A DNA stretch of 64,000 bases. Source: Sphingopyxis sp. PAMC25046 (GTDB taxonomy: Bacteria; Pseudomonadota; Alphaproteobacteria; Sphingomonadales; Sphingomonadaceae). The position numbers and the translations under genes were made by a program. Below, piece by piece: positions 25,370 to 34,116 of the stretch. The stretch is from NCBI RefSeq assembly GCF_004795895.1, contig NZ_CP039250.1:1860001-1924000 (forward strand), given 5' to 3'. The notes beneath the pieces were generated by a model that worked only from the letters and a program-made list of their open reading frames with translations, did not search any database and was not told the origin of the DNA. Within the stretch, counting starts at the first letter, position 1. Each line of letters begins with the position of its first letter.

Positions 25370-27319
25370 ATGCCGCAGATCGATGCACTGAACAGCGTAA
25401 GCCGCGAGAAGCTGCTGCACGCGCTCTACGAAGCGGCCGAGCTCGAGCAGAATCTAATGTGCACATACCTTTATGCCGCGTTCAGCCTCAGGGATGGCGA
25501 AGCGGAGGGGTTGAACCGTGCCGAAACCGAGGCAGTGGCGCGCTGGCGCCGGGTCATTCTCGACGTCGCCATCGACGAAATGAGCCATCTCGTGACGGTC
25601 TGGAATATCACGGCTGCGCTCGGCGGCGCGCCGCGCTTCGGGCGCACCAACTTCCCGCTCGCCCCCGGATATCTGCCTGGGGGCATCTCGGTAAAGCTCG
25701 CGCCGTTCGGTCCGGCCGTGCTGCAGCATTTCATCTTCCTCGAGCGTCCCGAAGAGTCGGGCGAGCCCGATGGCAACGGATTCGCGGCGGAAAATGGATC
25801 AACGCGCACTCCGGTTGCGCCCCGGCTGACGCCGGCGGCGTTTGATTATGCGACGATCGGATCCTTCTACCAGGCGATCGAGTCCGGCCTCCGCGCCCTC
25901 GTCGCCAAGCACGGCGAAGCGGCAGTCTTCTGCGGCGATCCCGCGCTGCAGCTGTCGTCCGACGAAACCAACCTCGCGGGCGCGACCCCCATTGCATCGC
26001 TCGACGCGGCGCTTGCCGCGCTGGCCGAAATCGTCGTCGAAGGCGAGGGCGCGCCGAGCGACCGCGCCAACTCGCATTTCCAGCGCTTTCTCGGGGTGCG
26101 CGAGGAGCTTCGTGCCCTCCTGACCGCAAACCCGGGATTTGCCCCCGCCCATCCTGCCGCGGTCAATCCGGTGCTGCGCAAGCCGCCCGAGGCCGCGGGG
26201 CGCGTCTGGCTCAAGGATGCCGACGCGGTCGCGGCGGTCGATCTCGCCAACGCGATCTATGCTCTTTCGCTACGCCTGCTCGCCGGTGCTTATGCGCTCC
26301 CGAGTCCGTCACCCGAAAAGGCGCTCTATGTCGGTTGCGCGATCGGACTGATGCACGCGCTCGCCGCGATCGCCGAGCGCGCCGCCCGGCTGCCTGCCGG
26401 CCCGTCGAACCCCCATTGCAATGCCGGCGTTTCGTTCACTGCGTTGCGCGAGGCGGCCGCGCTGCCCCAGGGCGCAAGCGCGCGGCACCTCTATCGCGAG
26501 CGGGTCGAGGAACTGAGCGCGGTCGCCGCCGCCCTCGATCCGGCTGACCCGCGTTGCTCGCGCGCGGCGCGAATCCTCGAAAAGCAGGCCGATCGGCTCC
26601 GCGCTGCGCCGGCGCCGGTATCCGAAAGGCAGGAACCGGCTTCGCGCACTTGCGACCAGGCCGTCTTGAGCGCGGGGCCGGTGCAGCCCGGCGCAAAGGA
26701 TCCCGCCGATGGCCATGACGTGACGGTGCATTTCGATGGCACGCGCTGCATTCACGCCCGCGTCTGCGTGACGCAGGCGCCGGCCACATTCCTCGCCGAT
26801 GTCGAGGGGCCGTGGATCATTGCCGACGCCACCGACACCGAGCAGCTCTGCGGCATCATTCGCCAATGCCCGTCGGGCGCCTTGTCCTACGAGCGGCGCG
26901 GTGGTGCTCCCGAGCCGGTGCCGCCCGCAAATCTCGTGACGCTGCGCGAGAATGGCCCCTATGCCGTGCGCGCCGATCTACTGCTGGCGGGTGAGTGCGT
27001 CGGCCATCGCGCGACGCTGTGTCGCTGCGGCGCGTCGAAAAACAAGCCCTATTGCGACAAGTCGCACGACCATGTCGGCTTCGTCGCAACCGGCGAGCCG
27101 CTGAGCCTCGATACGCCCAAGCTCGCAGATCGCGGCGGCGTACTGGCGATCGAGCCCGAAGACGACGGTCCGCTGCATGTGACAGGCAATCTCCAAATCC
27201 TGAGCGGAACGGGACGGGCGATCGCCTGCGTCCGCAAGACGCGGCTCTGCCGGTGCGGCGGCAGCTCCAACAAACCCTTCTGCGATGGCACGCACCGCCG
27301 GATCGGCTTCCGAACATGA
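25370..27319 (+). CDS. Ferritin-like / Fer4_19 / double CDGSH iron-sulfur fusion protein
   Basis: 649 residues from the ATG at 25370 (AGGGG upstream; ATG 25343 is an alternative). Residues 5-300 are a ferritin-like domain of the VioB/iminophenylpyruvate-dimer-synthase type (PF12902) with E-L-E-Q-N-L-M and D-E-M-S-H-L metal ligands. Around 455-510 is a Fer4_19 module (H-F-D-G-T-R-C-I-H-A-R-V-C...C-P-S-G-A-L). Two CDGSH zinc-finger-like 2Fe-2S modules end the protein: C-R-C-G-A-S-K-N-K-P-Y-C-D-K-S-H and C-R-C-G-G-S-S-N-K-P-F-C-D-G-T-H. A di-metal oxygenase with its own electron relay is the likely design; the substrate is unknown. Confidence 0.9.
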   Translation: MPQIDALNSVSREKLLHALYEAAELEQNLMCTYLYAAFSLRDGEAEGLNRAETEAVARWRRVILDVAIDEMSHLVTVWNITAALGGAPRFGRTNFPLAPGYLPGGISVKLAPFGPAVLQHFIFLERPEESGEPDGNGFAAENGSTRTPVAPRLTPAAFDYATIGSFYQAIESGLRALVAKHGEAAVFCGDPALQLSSDETNLAGATPIASLDAALAALAEIVVEGEGAPSDRANSHFQRFLGVREELRALLTANPGFAPAHPAAVNPVLRKPPEAAGRVWLKDADAVAAVDLANAIYALSLRLLAGAYALPSPSPEKALYVGCAIGLMHALAAIAERAARLPAGPSNPHCNAGVSFTALREAAALPQGASARHLYRERVEELSAVAAALDPADPRCSRAARILEKQADRLRAAPAPVSERQEPASRTCDQAVLSAGPVQPGAKDPADGHDVTVHFDGTRCIHARVCVTQAPATFLADVEGPWIIADATDTEQLCGIIRQCPSGALSYERRGGAPEPVPPANLVTLRENGPYAVRADLLLAGECVGHRATLCRCGASKNKPYCDKSHDHVGFVATGEPLSLDTPKLADRGGVLAIEPEDDGPLHVTGNLQILSGTGRAIACVRKTRLCRCGGSSNKPFCDGTHRRIGFRT

Positions 27320-27330
27320 GCATGCCCGGT

Positions 27331-28224
27331 TCAAATCCGGTGCGGCGCCAGCGTCTCGGCGAGGAAATCGGTGAAGACGCGCAGGCGCAGCGGCGCGAAG
27401 CGGCCGAACGCGTGCAGGGTCTGGACGGGGACCGGCGCGAGGGGAGCATGCTCCATGATTTCGACGAGCCGGCCAGCGGCGAGGTCGTCGGCCACCGCAA
27501 TGCGCAGAAGCTGCGCGATGCCGGTGCCGTTCAAGGCCGCGATGCGCATTGCCTGTCCCGAGTCGGTGTCGAAAACTCCCTCCGGCAGAAGCCGGGTGCC
27601 GTCGGCGAAGCGGATCGGATAGGCCTGCGCGCGCAGTCGATAGCGAATGTGGGCAGCGCCGCTCAGGTCTTCGTGGGTGGAAGGCGTTCCGGCGCGCGCG
27701 AGATAGGCTGGCGCTGCAACCAGAACGAGCGACAGGCCGCCGAGCGATCGCGTGATCCAGTCGCTGTCTTCGACCGGCCCGGCGCGCAGCGCCACGTCAA
27801 AGCCTTCGCGGACCAGGTCGACATGACGGTCGGTGATACTGATTTCGAGGCGGATGTCGGGAAAGCGGGCCAGGAAATCACGCGTCAGCGCATCGACGAG
27901 CACCGGACCGAGAATGCCGGGGAGGCTGACGCGCAGTGTGCCGCGCGCCTGTCCGGTCTCGGCGAGCGCCTCGTCGGCATCGTCGAGCGCGCGAAGCAGC
28001 GGCGCAACCCGTTCATAATAGGCTGTCCCGTCGAGCGTCAGCGCGAGCGAACGCGTCGAGCGGAGAAACAATTTGACTCCAAGCCGCTGTTCGAGCCGCT
28101 CGACGCTCTTCGAAACCGCGGACGGGGTGGTGCCCGCCCGCCGCGCGGCGGCGCTGAACGATCCGGCTTCGACCGTCCGCACGAAGGCCTGCAGGCCGGT
28201 GGCATGTTCAAGACCTACGGACAT
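27331..28224 (-). CDS. LysR-family transcriptional regulator
   Basis: 297 residues. Winged helix at residues 5-65 (F-V-R-T-V-E-A-G-S-F-S-A-A-A-R-R-A-G-T-T-P-S-A-V-S-K) and a LysR substrate-binding domain from about 90, of the subgroup regulating divergent oxidoreductases. Divergent from the SDR gene at 28323, with two nested inverted repeats in the 98-nt gap. By the family rule it probably controls that SDR and the following SnoaL-like gene. Confidence 0.93.
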   Translation of the reverse strand: MSVGLEHATGLQAFVRTVEAGSFSAAARRAGTTPSAVSKSVERLEQRLGVKLFLRSTRSLALTLDGTAYYERVAPLLRALDDADEALAETGQARGTLRVSLPGILGPVLVDALTRDFLARFPDIRLEISITDRHVDLVREGFDVALRAGPVEDSDWITRSLGGLSLVLVAAPAYLARAGTPSTHEDLSGAAHIRYRLRAQAYPIRFADGTRLLPEGVFDTDSGQAMRIAALNGTGIAQLLRIAVADDLAAGRLVEIMEHAPLAPVPVQTLHAFGRFAPLRLRVFTDFLAETLAPHRI

Positions 28225-28234
28225 TCGATAGTTT

Positions 28235-28280
28235 ATGGCAAAAATGATGTGCCATTGTCCAATCTAATCTTCCACAATGG
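28235..28280. promoter_or_regulatory. Candidate LysR operator, two overlapping inverted repeats
   Basis: ATGGC-N11-GCCAT (28235-28255) has the T-N11-A shape typical of LysR sites. CCATTGT-N15-ACAATGG (28252-28280) is a second inverted repeat sharing the GCCATTGT core. Both lie between the divergent LysR and SDR starts. Confidence 0.68.
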
Positions 28281-28322
28281 AACGCTCATATCCGCCTCTC
28301 CCAGCAACGAAAGAGGTGGTTC

Positions 28323-29072
28323 ATGACCAGTTTGAATGGAAAAATTGCCGTCATTACCGGCGGCAATAGCGGCATCGGCCTCGCAGCAGCGACGCTCTTT
28401 GCCAGCGAAGGCGCCGATGTGGTGATTACCGGTCGCCGTCAGGACGCGCTCGACGCCGCGGCGCAGGCGATCGGGCCGAAAGCAACCGTCGTCCAGGGCG
28501 ACGTCGCCGATCCAGCGCATCACGAGCGGGTGGCGGCGCTCGTCGCCGACCGCTTCGGCCGCGCCGACATCTATATGGCGAACGCCGGCGTCAACACGAT
28601 CACCGCCTCACACGCGGTGTCCGAAGAGGAATATGACGCGCAATTCGGCATCAACGCGCGAGGCACTTTCTTCGGGGTGCAGAAGATCGTGCCGATCCTG
28701 CGCGACGGTGGCTCGATCATTCTCGTGGGATCGCTTGCGAGCGAGAAGGTCCTCGACGGTCATGCCGTCTATGCCGGCACCAAGGCGGCGATCGGCGCCT
28801 TTGCCCGCAGCTGGGCGCTCGAATTCAAGACGCGGCGGATTCGGGTCAACATGCTCAGTCCCGGGCCGACCGAGACGGCCATTCTTGAGAAACTCGGCGT
28901 GCCCGCCACGGAGCGGGGGTCGTTCATCGACATGATGGCGGGCGCCATTCCGCTCGGGCGCCTTGGCCAGCCCGAAGAACTGGCGCGCGCCGCGCTTTTC
29001 CTCGCGTCGGATGCGAGCAGCTTCGTCACCGGCATCAATCTGCGCGTCGACGGCGGCATGGCGCTGCTCTGA
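28323..29072 (+). CDS. Classical SDR family oxidoreductase
   Basis: 249 residues. T-G-G-N-S-G-I-G cofactor motif (12-19), N-A-G in A-N-A-G-V-N, and the catalytic Y-A-G-T-K; ends with the common V-D-G-G-M-A-L-L. The catalytic Ser sits in V-G-S-L-A-S. Typical cytoplasmic NAD(P)-dependent alcohol or keto reductase. Divergent from its likely LysR regulator and followed after 37 nt by a SnoaL-like gene. Confidence 0.92.
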   Translation: MTSLNGKIAVITGGNSGIGLAAATLFASEGADVVITGRRQDALDAAAQAIGPKATVVQGDVADPAHHERVAALVADRFGRADIYMANAGVNTITASHAVSEEEYDAQFGINARGTFFGVQKIVPILRDGGSIILVGSLASEKVLDGHAVYAGTKAAIGAFARSWALEFKTRRIRVNMLSPGPTETAILEKLGVPATERGSFIDMMAGAIPLGRLGQPEELARAALFLASDASSFVTGINLRVDGGMALL

Positions 29073-29109
29073 TTCTCCCGATCTTCGCTTTGAACAGAAA
29101 GATAGAAAA

Positions 29110-29535
29110 ATGACCAATCCCTCCATCGATCCCGCGATCACGACCTTGATCCACGACGTCGTTCACGATGGCAGCGCCTACGACATCGACAGCATGGAAA
29201 CCCATTATGCCGCCGACCAGAGCTTCCTGATACTCGGGTCGGACGGTCATGTGACCCGCGTCGCCCGCGATGACTCGATTGCCGAGTTCCGCGCCCGCCG
29301 CGATGCCGGCGAGCCACCGCTTTCGACCGAGCACCGCGTGCTGCACGTCGAGCAGCAGGGCGACCACGCGACGGCGATCCTCTTTCGCCGCATGAGCCCC
29401 GAGGCACCTCCGGCCATGTACGAGCTGCGGCTCCGCAAGGATGGCGACCGCTGGATGGTCGCGGGCGAGACCGTGACGCCCTGGCCGGGCGGCATCGACG
29501 GCAACTTCCTTCCGCCCCGCCAGAACGCGGGCTGA
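29110..29535 (+). CDS. SnoaL-like/NTF2-fold protein
   Basis: 141 residues. NTF2-like cone fold: acidic N-terminal helix, Y-D-I-D-S-M-E-T-H-Y-A, a strand with R-V-L-H-V-E-Q-Q-G-D-H-A-T-A-I, and E-L-R-L-R-K-D-G-D-R-W-M-V-A-G-E at the end, typical of DUF4440/SnoaL proteins. Too generic for a function. Probably cotranscribed with the SDR under LysR control. Confidence 0.78.
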   Translation: MTNPSIDPAITTLIHDVVHDGSAYDIDSMETHYAADQSFLILGSDGHVTRVARDDSIAEFRARRDAGEPPLSTEHRVLHVEQQGDHATAILFRRMSPEAPPAMYELRLRKDGDRWMVAGETVTPWPGGIDGNFLPPRQNAG

Positions 29536-29646
29536 GAAGCCGGCGCTGCCCGCGCCTCCAGGCCGCCCGCCGTTGATGGGGCCAGCCTGGAGGCAGGGGC
29601 TGCGGCCAAATCCCCACGCCAATGAACAACGAAGAAAGATCAAAAT

Positions 29647-30258
29647 ATGAAGCCTTATTTTCTCCCCCTCTCGCTTGGCTTTGCATCGCTTTGTGCGATC
29701 GCGACGCCTGCTTCCGCGCAGACCTTCGAGGGCCCCTATGTCGGGGCACAGGCAGGCTGGAGCCAGAACAAGCTCGGCACCGTCGAAACCGATGGCGGCG
29801 CCGCCCAGATCGACGATTCGCGCGACGCCGCGACTGCAGGCGTCTTCTTCGGCTATAATATCCAGCCGGCGAACCGCATCGTGCTCTCGGCCGAAGGCGC
29901 GGTCAATTTCGGCTTCGACGACGGCGTCAGCCGCTCGCAGAAGGACGCGATGGGGCGTATCAACCCCGAATATGGGTTCGATCTCGGCGTCCGCGCTGGC
30001 TATCTTGTGACCGACAACACGCTTGTTTACGCGCGTGGCGGCTATGAGAATATCCGTGCCTCGGTTCGGCTGCGCAATATCGAGGGCGCCTATGGCGACA
30101 AGGATAATTTCGACGGCTGGTCGGTAGGCGGCGGTGTCGAACGCGCCGTGACCGACCGGATCTCGGCGCGCGTCGAGTATCGCTACAGCGACCTCGGCGG
30201 CAGCGGTACGAAATTCGAGCGCCATCAGGCGCTGTTCGGCATTGCCTATCATTTCTGA
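29647..30258 (+). CDS. Outer-membrane beta-barrel protein (opacity/Omp25-type)
   Basis: 203 residues. Signal peptide ending T-P-A-S-A-Q, then an eight-strand barrel pattern: G-P-Y-V-G-A-Q-A-G-W, G-V-F-F-G-Y-N, D-L-G-V-R-A-G-Y, V-E-Y-R-Y-S-D-L-G-G, and a terminal I-A-Y-H-F with the aromatic C-terminus needed for BAM assembly. Resembles the porin-family/Omp25 group of alphaproteobacteria. Structural or adhesive role likely. Confidence 0.88.
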   Translation: MKPYFLPLSLGFASLCAIATPASAQTFEGPYVGAQAGWSQNKLGTVETDGGAAQIDDSRDAATAGVFFGYNIQPANRIVLSAEGAVNFGFDDGVSRSQKDAMGRINPEYGFDLGVRAGYLVTDNTLVYARGGYENIRASVRLRNIEGAYGDKDNFDGWSVGGGVERAVTDRISARVEYRYSDLGGSGTKFERHQALFGIAYHF

Positions 30259-30328
30259 TCGCTCTCGGCGCGCGTTGCGCCCGGCGTCGGCGTTGGTCCG
30301 GCGCCGGGCGACGCGCGCGCCGCGTCTC

Positions 30329-30364
30329 TTGTTTCAGCAAACATGGAGTAGTATAGTCCATGTT
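30329..30364 (+). promoter_or_regulatory. Palindromic operator over a sigma-70-like, leaderless promoter of the Rrf2 gene
   Basis: AACATGGA (30340-30347) and TCCATGTT (30357-30364) are perfect 8-bp arms around a 9-nt spacer, ending directly at the ATG at 30365. TTGTTT (30329-30334), 17 nt, TATAGT (30352-30357) fit -35/-10 elements, so transcription would start at or next to the start codon. Binding by Rrf2 would block its own promoter. Confidence 0.68.
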
Positions 30365-30907
30365 ATGGCTCATCTCACCGCCAGCGTCGAATATGGCCTC
30401 CATTGCCTGCTCACGCTTGTCGACGCCGGTCCGGCGCCGCGCAGCGGCAAGGACCTCGCGCTGTTCCAGGGCATATCGCCGACGTTCGCCGCCAAGACTC
30501 TCGCGAAGCTCGAGAAGGCCGGTATCGTGAGAGCGGCCGAGGGCGTGCGCGGGGGGTATCTGCTTGCGCGGTCTCCCGACACGATCACTGTTCTGGCGAT
30601 CGTCGATGCGATCGAGGGGCGCAAGCCGCTCTTCGAATGCCAGGAGATCCGGACCCGCTGCCCGTTGTTCGGAGCAGAGCCGCCCGCATGGGCCAGTCGC
30701 GGGGTGTGTTCGATTCACGCGGTGATGCTCAAGGCCGAAAAGGCCATGCGTGGTGCGCTCGCGAGCGAAACGCTTGCCGATATCGCCGGGCAATTGGAGC
30801 GCAAGGCGCCTGCCGAATTCGGCGCCGATACCAAAACGTGGTTCGACCAACGGATCGCCGCGCGCCGGCCGCGGCGTTCCAACCCTTCGAAAGCGCTTGC
30901 GACATGA
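30365..30907 (+). CDS. Rrf2-family transcriptional regulator with three-Cys cluster motif
   Basis: 180 residues from the ATG at 30365. Winged helix M-A-H-L-T-A-S-V-E-Y-G-L-H-C-L-L-T-L with G-I-S-P-T-F-A-A-K-T recognition helix and G-V-R-G-G-Y-L-L-A-R wing, all typical of Rrf2. The dimer/cluster region has C-Q-E-I-R-T-R-C then C-S-I-H further on, compatible with Fe-S ligands as in IscR, NsrR or RsrR. No Shine-Dalgarno; a leaderless mRNA is likely. Overlaps the FixJ-like gene by 4 bases, so redox state may set the level of the two-component genes below. Confidence 0.88.
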   Translation: MAHLTASVEYGLHCLLTLVDAGPAPRSGKDLALFQGISPTFAAKTLAKLEKAGIVRAAEGVRGGYLLARSPDTITVLAIVDAIEGRKPLFECQEIRTRCPLFGAEPPAWASRGVCSIHAVMLKAEKAMRGALASETLADIAGQLERKAPAEFGADTKTWFDQRIAARRPRRSNPSKALAT

Positions 30908-31554
30908 TCAGCACTCTCGCCGAAGAAGATCCTCCGCTCGTCCTCATCGTCGATGATGACGAGGACGTGCGTACCGCGCTCGGAGAACTGATGCTCTCGG
31001 TCGGAATCGAGGCAATCTGTTACGGCTCGACGCGCGAGTTGATCGAGTCGCCGGTCCTCGCTCGCGCCGGATGCCTGGTGCTCGACGTCCGAATGCCTGG
31101 ATCGAGCGGCCTCGACCTTCAACAGCATCTGGCGACGGCGGGAATCGCCAAGCCCATCGTTTTCCTCACCGGGCATGGCGACATCCCGATGAGCGTCCAG
31201 GCGATGAAGGCGGGCGCGGTCGATTTTCTGACCAAGCCCGTTCGTGACCAGACCTTGCTCGATGCCGTTACCGCGGGTCTCGAACGCGATATTGCTGAGC
31301 GCGCGAGCGCCGAGGTGGTGCAGCAGCATGTCGAGCGTTTCGCGACACTCACGCCGCGCGAAAGCCAGGTCATGCGCGAAGTGTCAATGGGCCGTCTCAA
31401 TAAGCAGATCGCCTACGACCTTGGTATTACCGAGATTACGGTAAAGCTTCATCGCTCCAACGTGATGAAGAAGATGCAGGCTGCGTCCGTGGGCGAATTG
31501 ATCCGCGCCTGGGAAAAATTGCCGCAGGAACTGCGCGAAACAGCCGCAGCCTAG
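30904..31554 (+). CDS. FixJ/LuxR-family response regulator
   Basis: 216 residues. Receiver domain (D-D-D-E-D near residue 17, phosphoacceptor Asp in L-V-L-D-V-R-M-P-G, T-G-H-G and the conserved Lys in L-T-K-P-V), then a LuxR-type HTH (L-T-P-R-E-S-Q-V-M-R-E-V and N-K-Q-I-A-Y-D-L-G-I-T-E-I-T-V-K-L-H-R). The FixJ subfamily pairs with PAS kinases such as those at 32017 and 39301. The start overlaps the Rrf2 stop (ATGA). Confidence 0.93.
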   Translation: MISTLAEEDPPLVLIVDDDEDVRTALGELMLSVGIEAICYGSTRELIESPVLARAGCLVLDVRMPGSSGLDLQQHLATAGIAKPIVFLTGHGDIPMSVQAMKAGAVDFLTKPVRDQTLLDAVTAGLERDIAERASAEVVQQHVERFATLTPRESQVMREVSMGRLNKQIAYDLGITEITVKLHRSNVMKKMQAASVGELIRAWEKLPQELRETAAA

Positions 31555-31639
31555 CCTTTGGTATGGTTATAATGACGGCCAAGCTGCGCGAGATGGACAC
31601 GTCAGGCTCCGAGGGCCGTGTCAGAGAGGATCGAGCCGC

Positions 31640-32020
31640 TTGTCCGAGAAATATTGCATTGCGATCGTGGACGACGATGAAGCCATTCGCGACGCCCTGT
31701 CCGATCTGATGATGGTGTCGGGCTTCGCCTGCATCGCCTTCGACGGCGCCGCCGCCTTTCTGGCCGGCCGCGCAGACCATGATTTTTCATGCCTCGTAAC
31801 CGATATGCGGATGCCCGGGATGAGCGGGATCGAACTGCTCGCGCATCTTCACGACTCCGGCGCATCGCTGCCTGTCGTCGTCCTGACGTCCGTTCTCGAC
31901 GACACGACGCGCGCGCGGGCGCTCGCGCTTGGCGCGCATGCCTGGCTGACTAAGCCGGTCGCCGACGATCGCCTTCTCGCGGCGATCGCGTCGGCGGTCG
32001 AAGCCGACGCCGCTCCATGA
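31640..32020 (+). CDS. Single-domain response regulator (receiver only), TTG start
   Basis: 126 residues. A complete receiver domain: I-V-D-D-D-E-A near the start, phosphoacceptor in L-V-T-D-M-R-M-P-G, L-T-S and L-T-K-P. No output domain. The TTG at 31640 has GAGAGGATC upstream; no ATG fits. ATGA overlap with the next kinase couples their translation, so it may be a phosphate sink or shuttle for that kinase. Confidence 0.9.
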   Translation: MSEKYCIAIVDDDEAIRDALSDLMMVSGFACIAFDGAAAFLAGRADHDFSCLVTDMRMPGMSGIELLAHLHDSGASLPVVVLTSVLDDTTRARALALGAHAWLTKPVADDRLLAAIASAVEADAAP

Positions 32021-34116
32021 CCGCGCTGGCATCGCCCGCCGCGCTTGCGGCTGACGATCCGGGCTCCGAACTGGCCTCCGAAAGTGTTATCCTGTTCGAT
32101 ATGGCGGGCCGGGTCCGGTACTGGAATCCCGCAGCGGAAATCCTGTTCGGCTGGCCCCCGCTGGCGATGGTCGGACGAACACTCGACCATCTCATGCCTC
32201 CCGAAGACGCCGGCGGCGGCTGGCAGCAGCTCCTCCAGGAGGGGCGTTGGCAAGGCATCGTCCACCGCCGCAGTCCTGCGGGCGCCTATGTCGGGGCCGC
32301 GGTGCGCCAGCATGTGCGGTATCATGATGACGGCACGCCGCGCGACATCGTTGAATATGGAATGGGCGTCTCCGATGGCAAACGCCCCGGCTACCCGGAC
32401 GACCAGGTCGATGACGCTCGGCTCGCGGCGACATGGGAAATCGATATTTCCGGAGCCCGCGCCGCGATCGCTTCGGTCGCCGGGCAGCAAGTGGCGCTCG
32501 AGCCGGCCGAGCTGGACACACGGCTGCGCGCCGTCGTCCATGCGGCCCGCATCGTCGCGGTCAATGATCGGACCGCACGGCTTGTTGGCGGAAACCGGGG
32601 GCGCGGTCTGATGGTCGGTCAATCGGTCGCCGATTTCTGGCCAGTCGGGAGCCGCGCGACGCTCGGCGAACTGATTGTCGAAGCTGCAGGCTGCGAGACC
32701 GGCGACGCGGTGCACCGGCGCTCGCTTGCCTCGGACGGCATCCTGCGCGATCCGACCCTGAGCGTCTGGCGGGGCGGCAGCGACGCGCCGCCCGAGCGCC
32801 TGTTTGTCGCGGTTAACGGCGCGGCCGACGACGACCGGTCCTATCCCTATCTGCGCGCCAGCGAGGCCCGCTACCGCAAGCTCATCCATTTCATGCCGGT
32901 CGCCCTATGGCAGGTCGACGCCAGCCGGATGGGAAAGATCTACGCCGAACTGCGCGCTCGCGGCGTAACCGACTTCGAGCGCTATCTCGAAGAACATCCC
33001 GAGCTGGTTGAACTGGCTGCGACCACCGTCCCGGTCACCGACGTCAACCGCAGCGCGATCCAGCTGATCGGCGGATCGAACGTTCAGGATCTGATCCAGC
33101 CGGTCGGCTATCTGTTCGCGATAAGCCGCGAGTCCCTGCGGCGAGTGATGATCGGACGCTTCAGCGGGCGGCAGAACTATAGCGAGTTCATGAAGGTCCG
33201 CCGGCTGGACGGCCTCATTCTCGATGTGCGTTTTTCGGTGACCTATCCCGAACCGCTGCTCGAACTCGATACTACGATTTTCAGTCTTGAGGATGTGACC
33301 GACCGCCTGCGCATGGAATCGCAGCTGCGCCAGATCCAGGCCGACTTCAGTCATGCGGCGCGCATTTCGACGCTCGGCGAATTGACGAGCTCGATCGCGC
33401 ACGAGGTTAACCAACCGCTTGCGGCGATCATGACCAATGCCGAGACCAGCCTGCGCTGGCTGGTTCGGCCCGACGTCGATCTGGCAAAAGTTCGGCAGCT
33501 GACCGAGCGCATAGCAGCCAGCGCGCGCCGGGCGGACGATATCGTCGGACGGATTCGCGGCATGGCGGCGAAGCAGCCACCCGAACTCGTCCCGCTCAAT
33601 CTCAACGAAGTCGTGCAGGAGAGCCTGCTGTTCGTGCGGCACGAGGTCGATACGCGGGCCATCCGCGTCACGGCAAGCTATGCCAAGGGGCTGACGCCAG
33701 TCATCGCCGACCGTATCCAGCTGCAGCAGGTCGTCGTAAACTTGCTGATCAATGCAATCCAGGCGGTCGAGGCCCAGCGTGAGAGCGACCGCGAGATCGC
33801 CCTTGCTACCGGGTCCGATACCGATGGCGCAATTTGGTTCAGGCTACGCGATTCGGGGCCCGGTGTGGCGCCCGACCATCTCGGCCGGATATTCGAAGGA
33901 TTCTTCACGACCAAGGAGGGCGGCATGGGCATTGGCCTTGCCATCTGCCATTCGATCGTCGGAGCGCACGGCGGTTCGATCACGGTCGAAAACCGGCCCG
34001 GCGGCGGAGCGGAATTTCGCGTCGCGCTTCCCGGCGAGGCGCGGGCAGCGCGCGCTAATCAGGCCGCGGATGGCACAGCCCGCCGGCGCTTCAAGGCCAA
34101 ACCGGCACAGGCTTGA
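32017..34116 (+). CDS. PAS-domain sensor histidine kinase (FixL-like, soluble)
   Basis: 699 residues, no membrane span. An N-terminal PAS domain (residues 20-130; F-D-M-A-G-R-V-R-Y-W-N-P-A-A-E-I-L-F-G), a second degenerate PAS (140-280) and a third PAS-like region (290-440). The DHp H-box is S-S-I-A-H-E-V-N-Q-P-L-A-A-I; the ATPase has N-L-L-I-N-A-I-Q-A, D-S-G-P-G-V and G-M-G-I-G-L-A. The N-Q-P-L form is typical of FixL/DctB-type kinases. Likely partners are the FixJ-like and receiver proteins upstream. Ligand unknown; no heme-binding evidence is visible. Confidence 0.92.
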   Translation: MTALASPAALAADDPGSELASESVILFDMAGRVRYWNPAAEILFGWPPLAMVGRTLDHLMPPEDAGGGWQQLLQEGRWQGIVHRRSPAGAYVGAAVRQHVRYHDDGTPRDIVEYGMGVSDGKRPGYPDDQVDDARLAATWEIDISGARAAIASVAGQQVALEPAELDTRLRAVVHAARIVAVNDRTARLVGGNRGRGLMVGQSVADFWPVGSRATLGELIVEAAGCETGDAVHRRSLASDGILRDPTLSVWRGGSDAPPERLFVAVNGAADDDRSYPYLRASEARYRKLIHFMPVALWQVDASRMGKIYAELRARGVTDFERYLEEHPELVELAATTVPVTDVNRSAIQLIGGSNVQDLIQPVGYLFAISRESLRRVMIGRFSGRQNYSEFMKVRRLDGLILDVRFSVTYPEPLLELDTTIFSLEDVTDRLRMESQLRQIQADFSHAARISTLGELTSSIAHEVNQPLAAIMTNAETSLRWLVRPDVDLAKVRQLTERIAASARRADDIVGRIRGMAAKQPPELVPLNLNEVVQESLLFVRHEVDTRAIRVTASYAKGLTPVIADRIQLQQVVVNLLINAIQAVEAQRESDREIALATGSDTDGAIWFRLRDSGPGVAPDHLGRIFEGFFTTKEGGMGIGLAICHSIVGAHGGSITVENRPGGGAEFRVALPGEARAARANQAADGTARRRFKAKPAQA

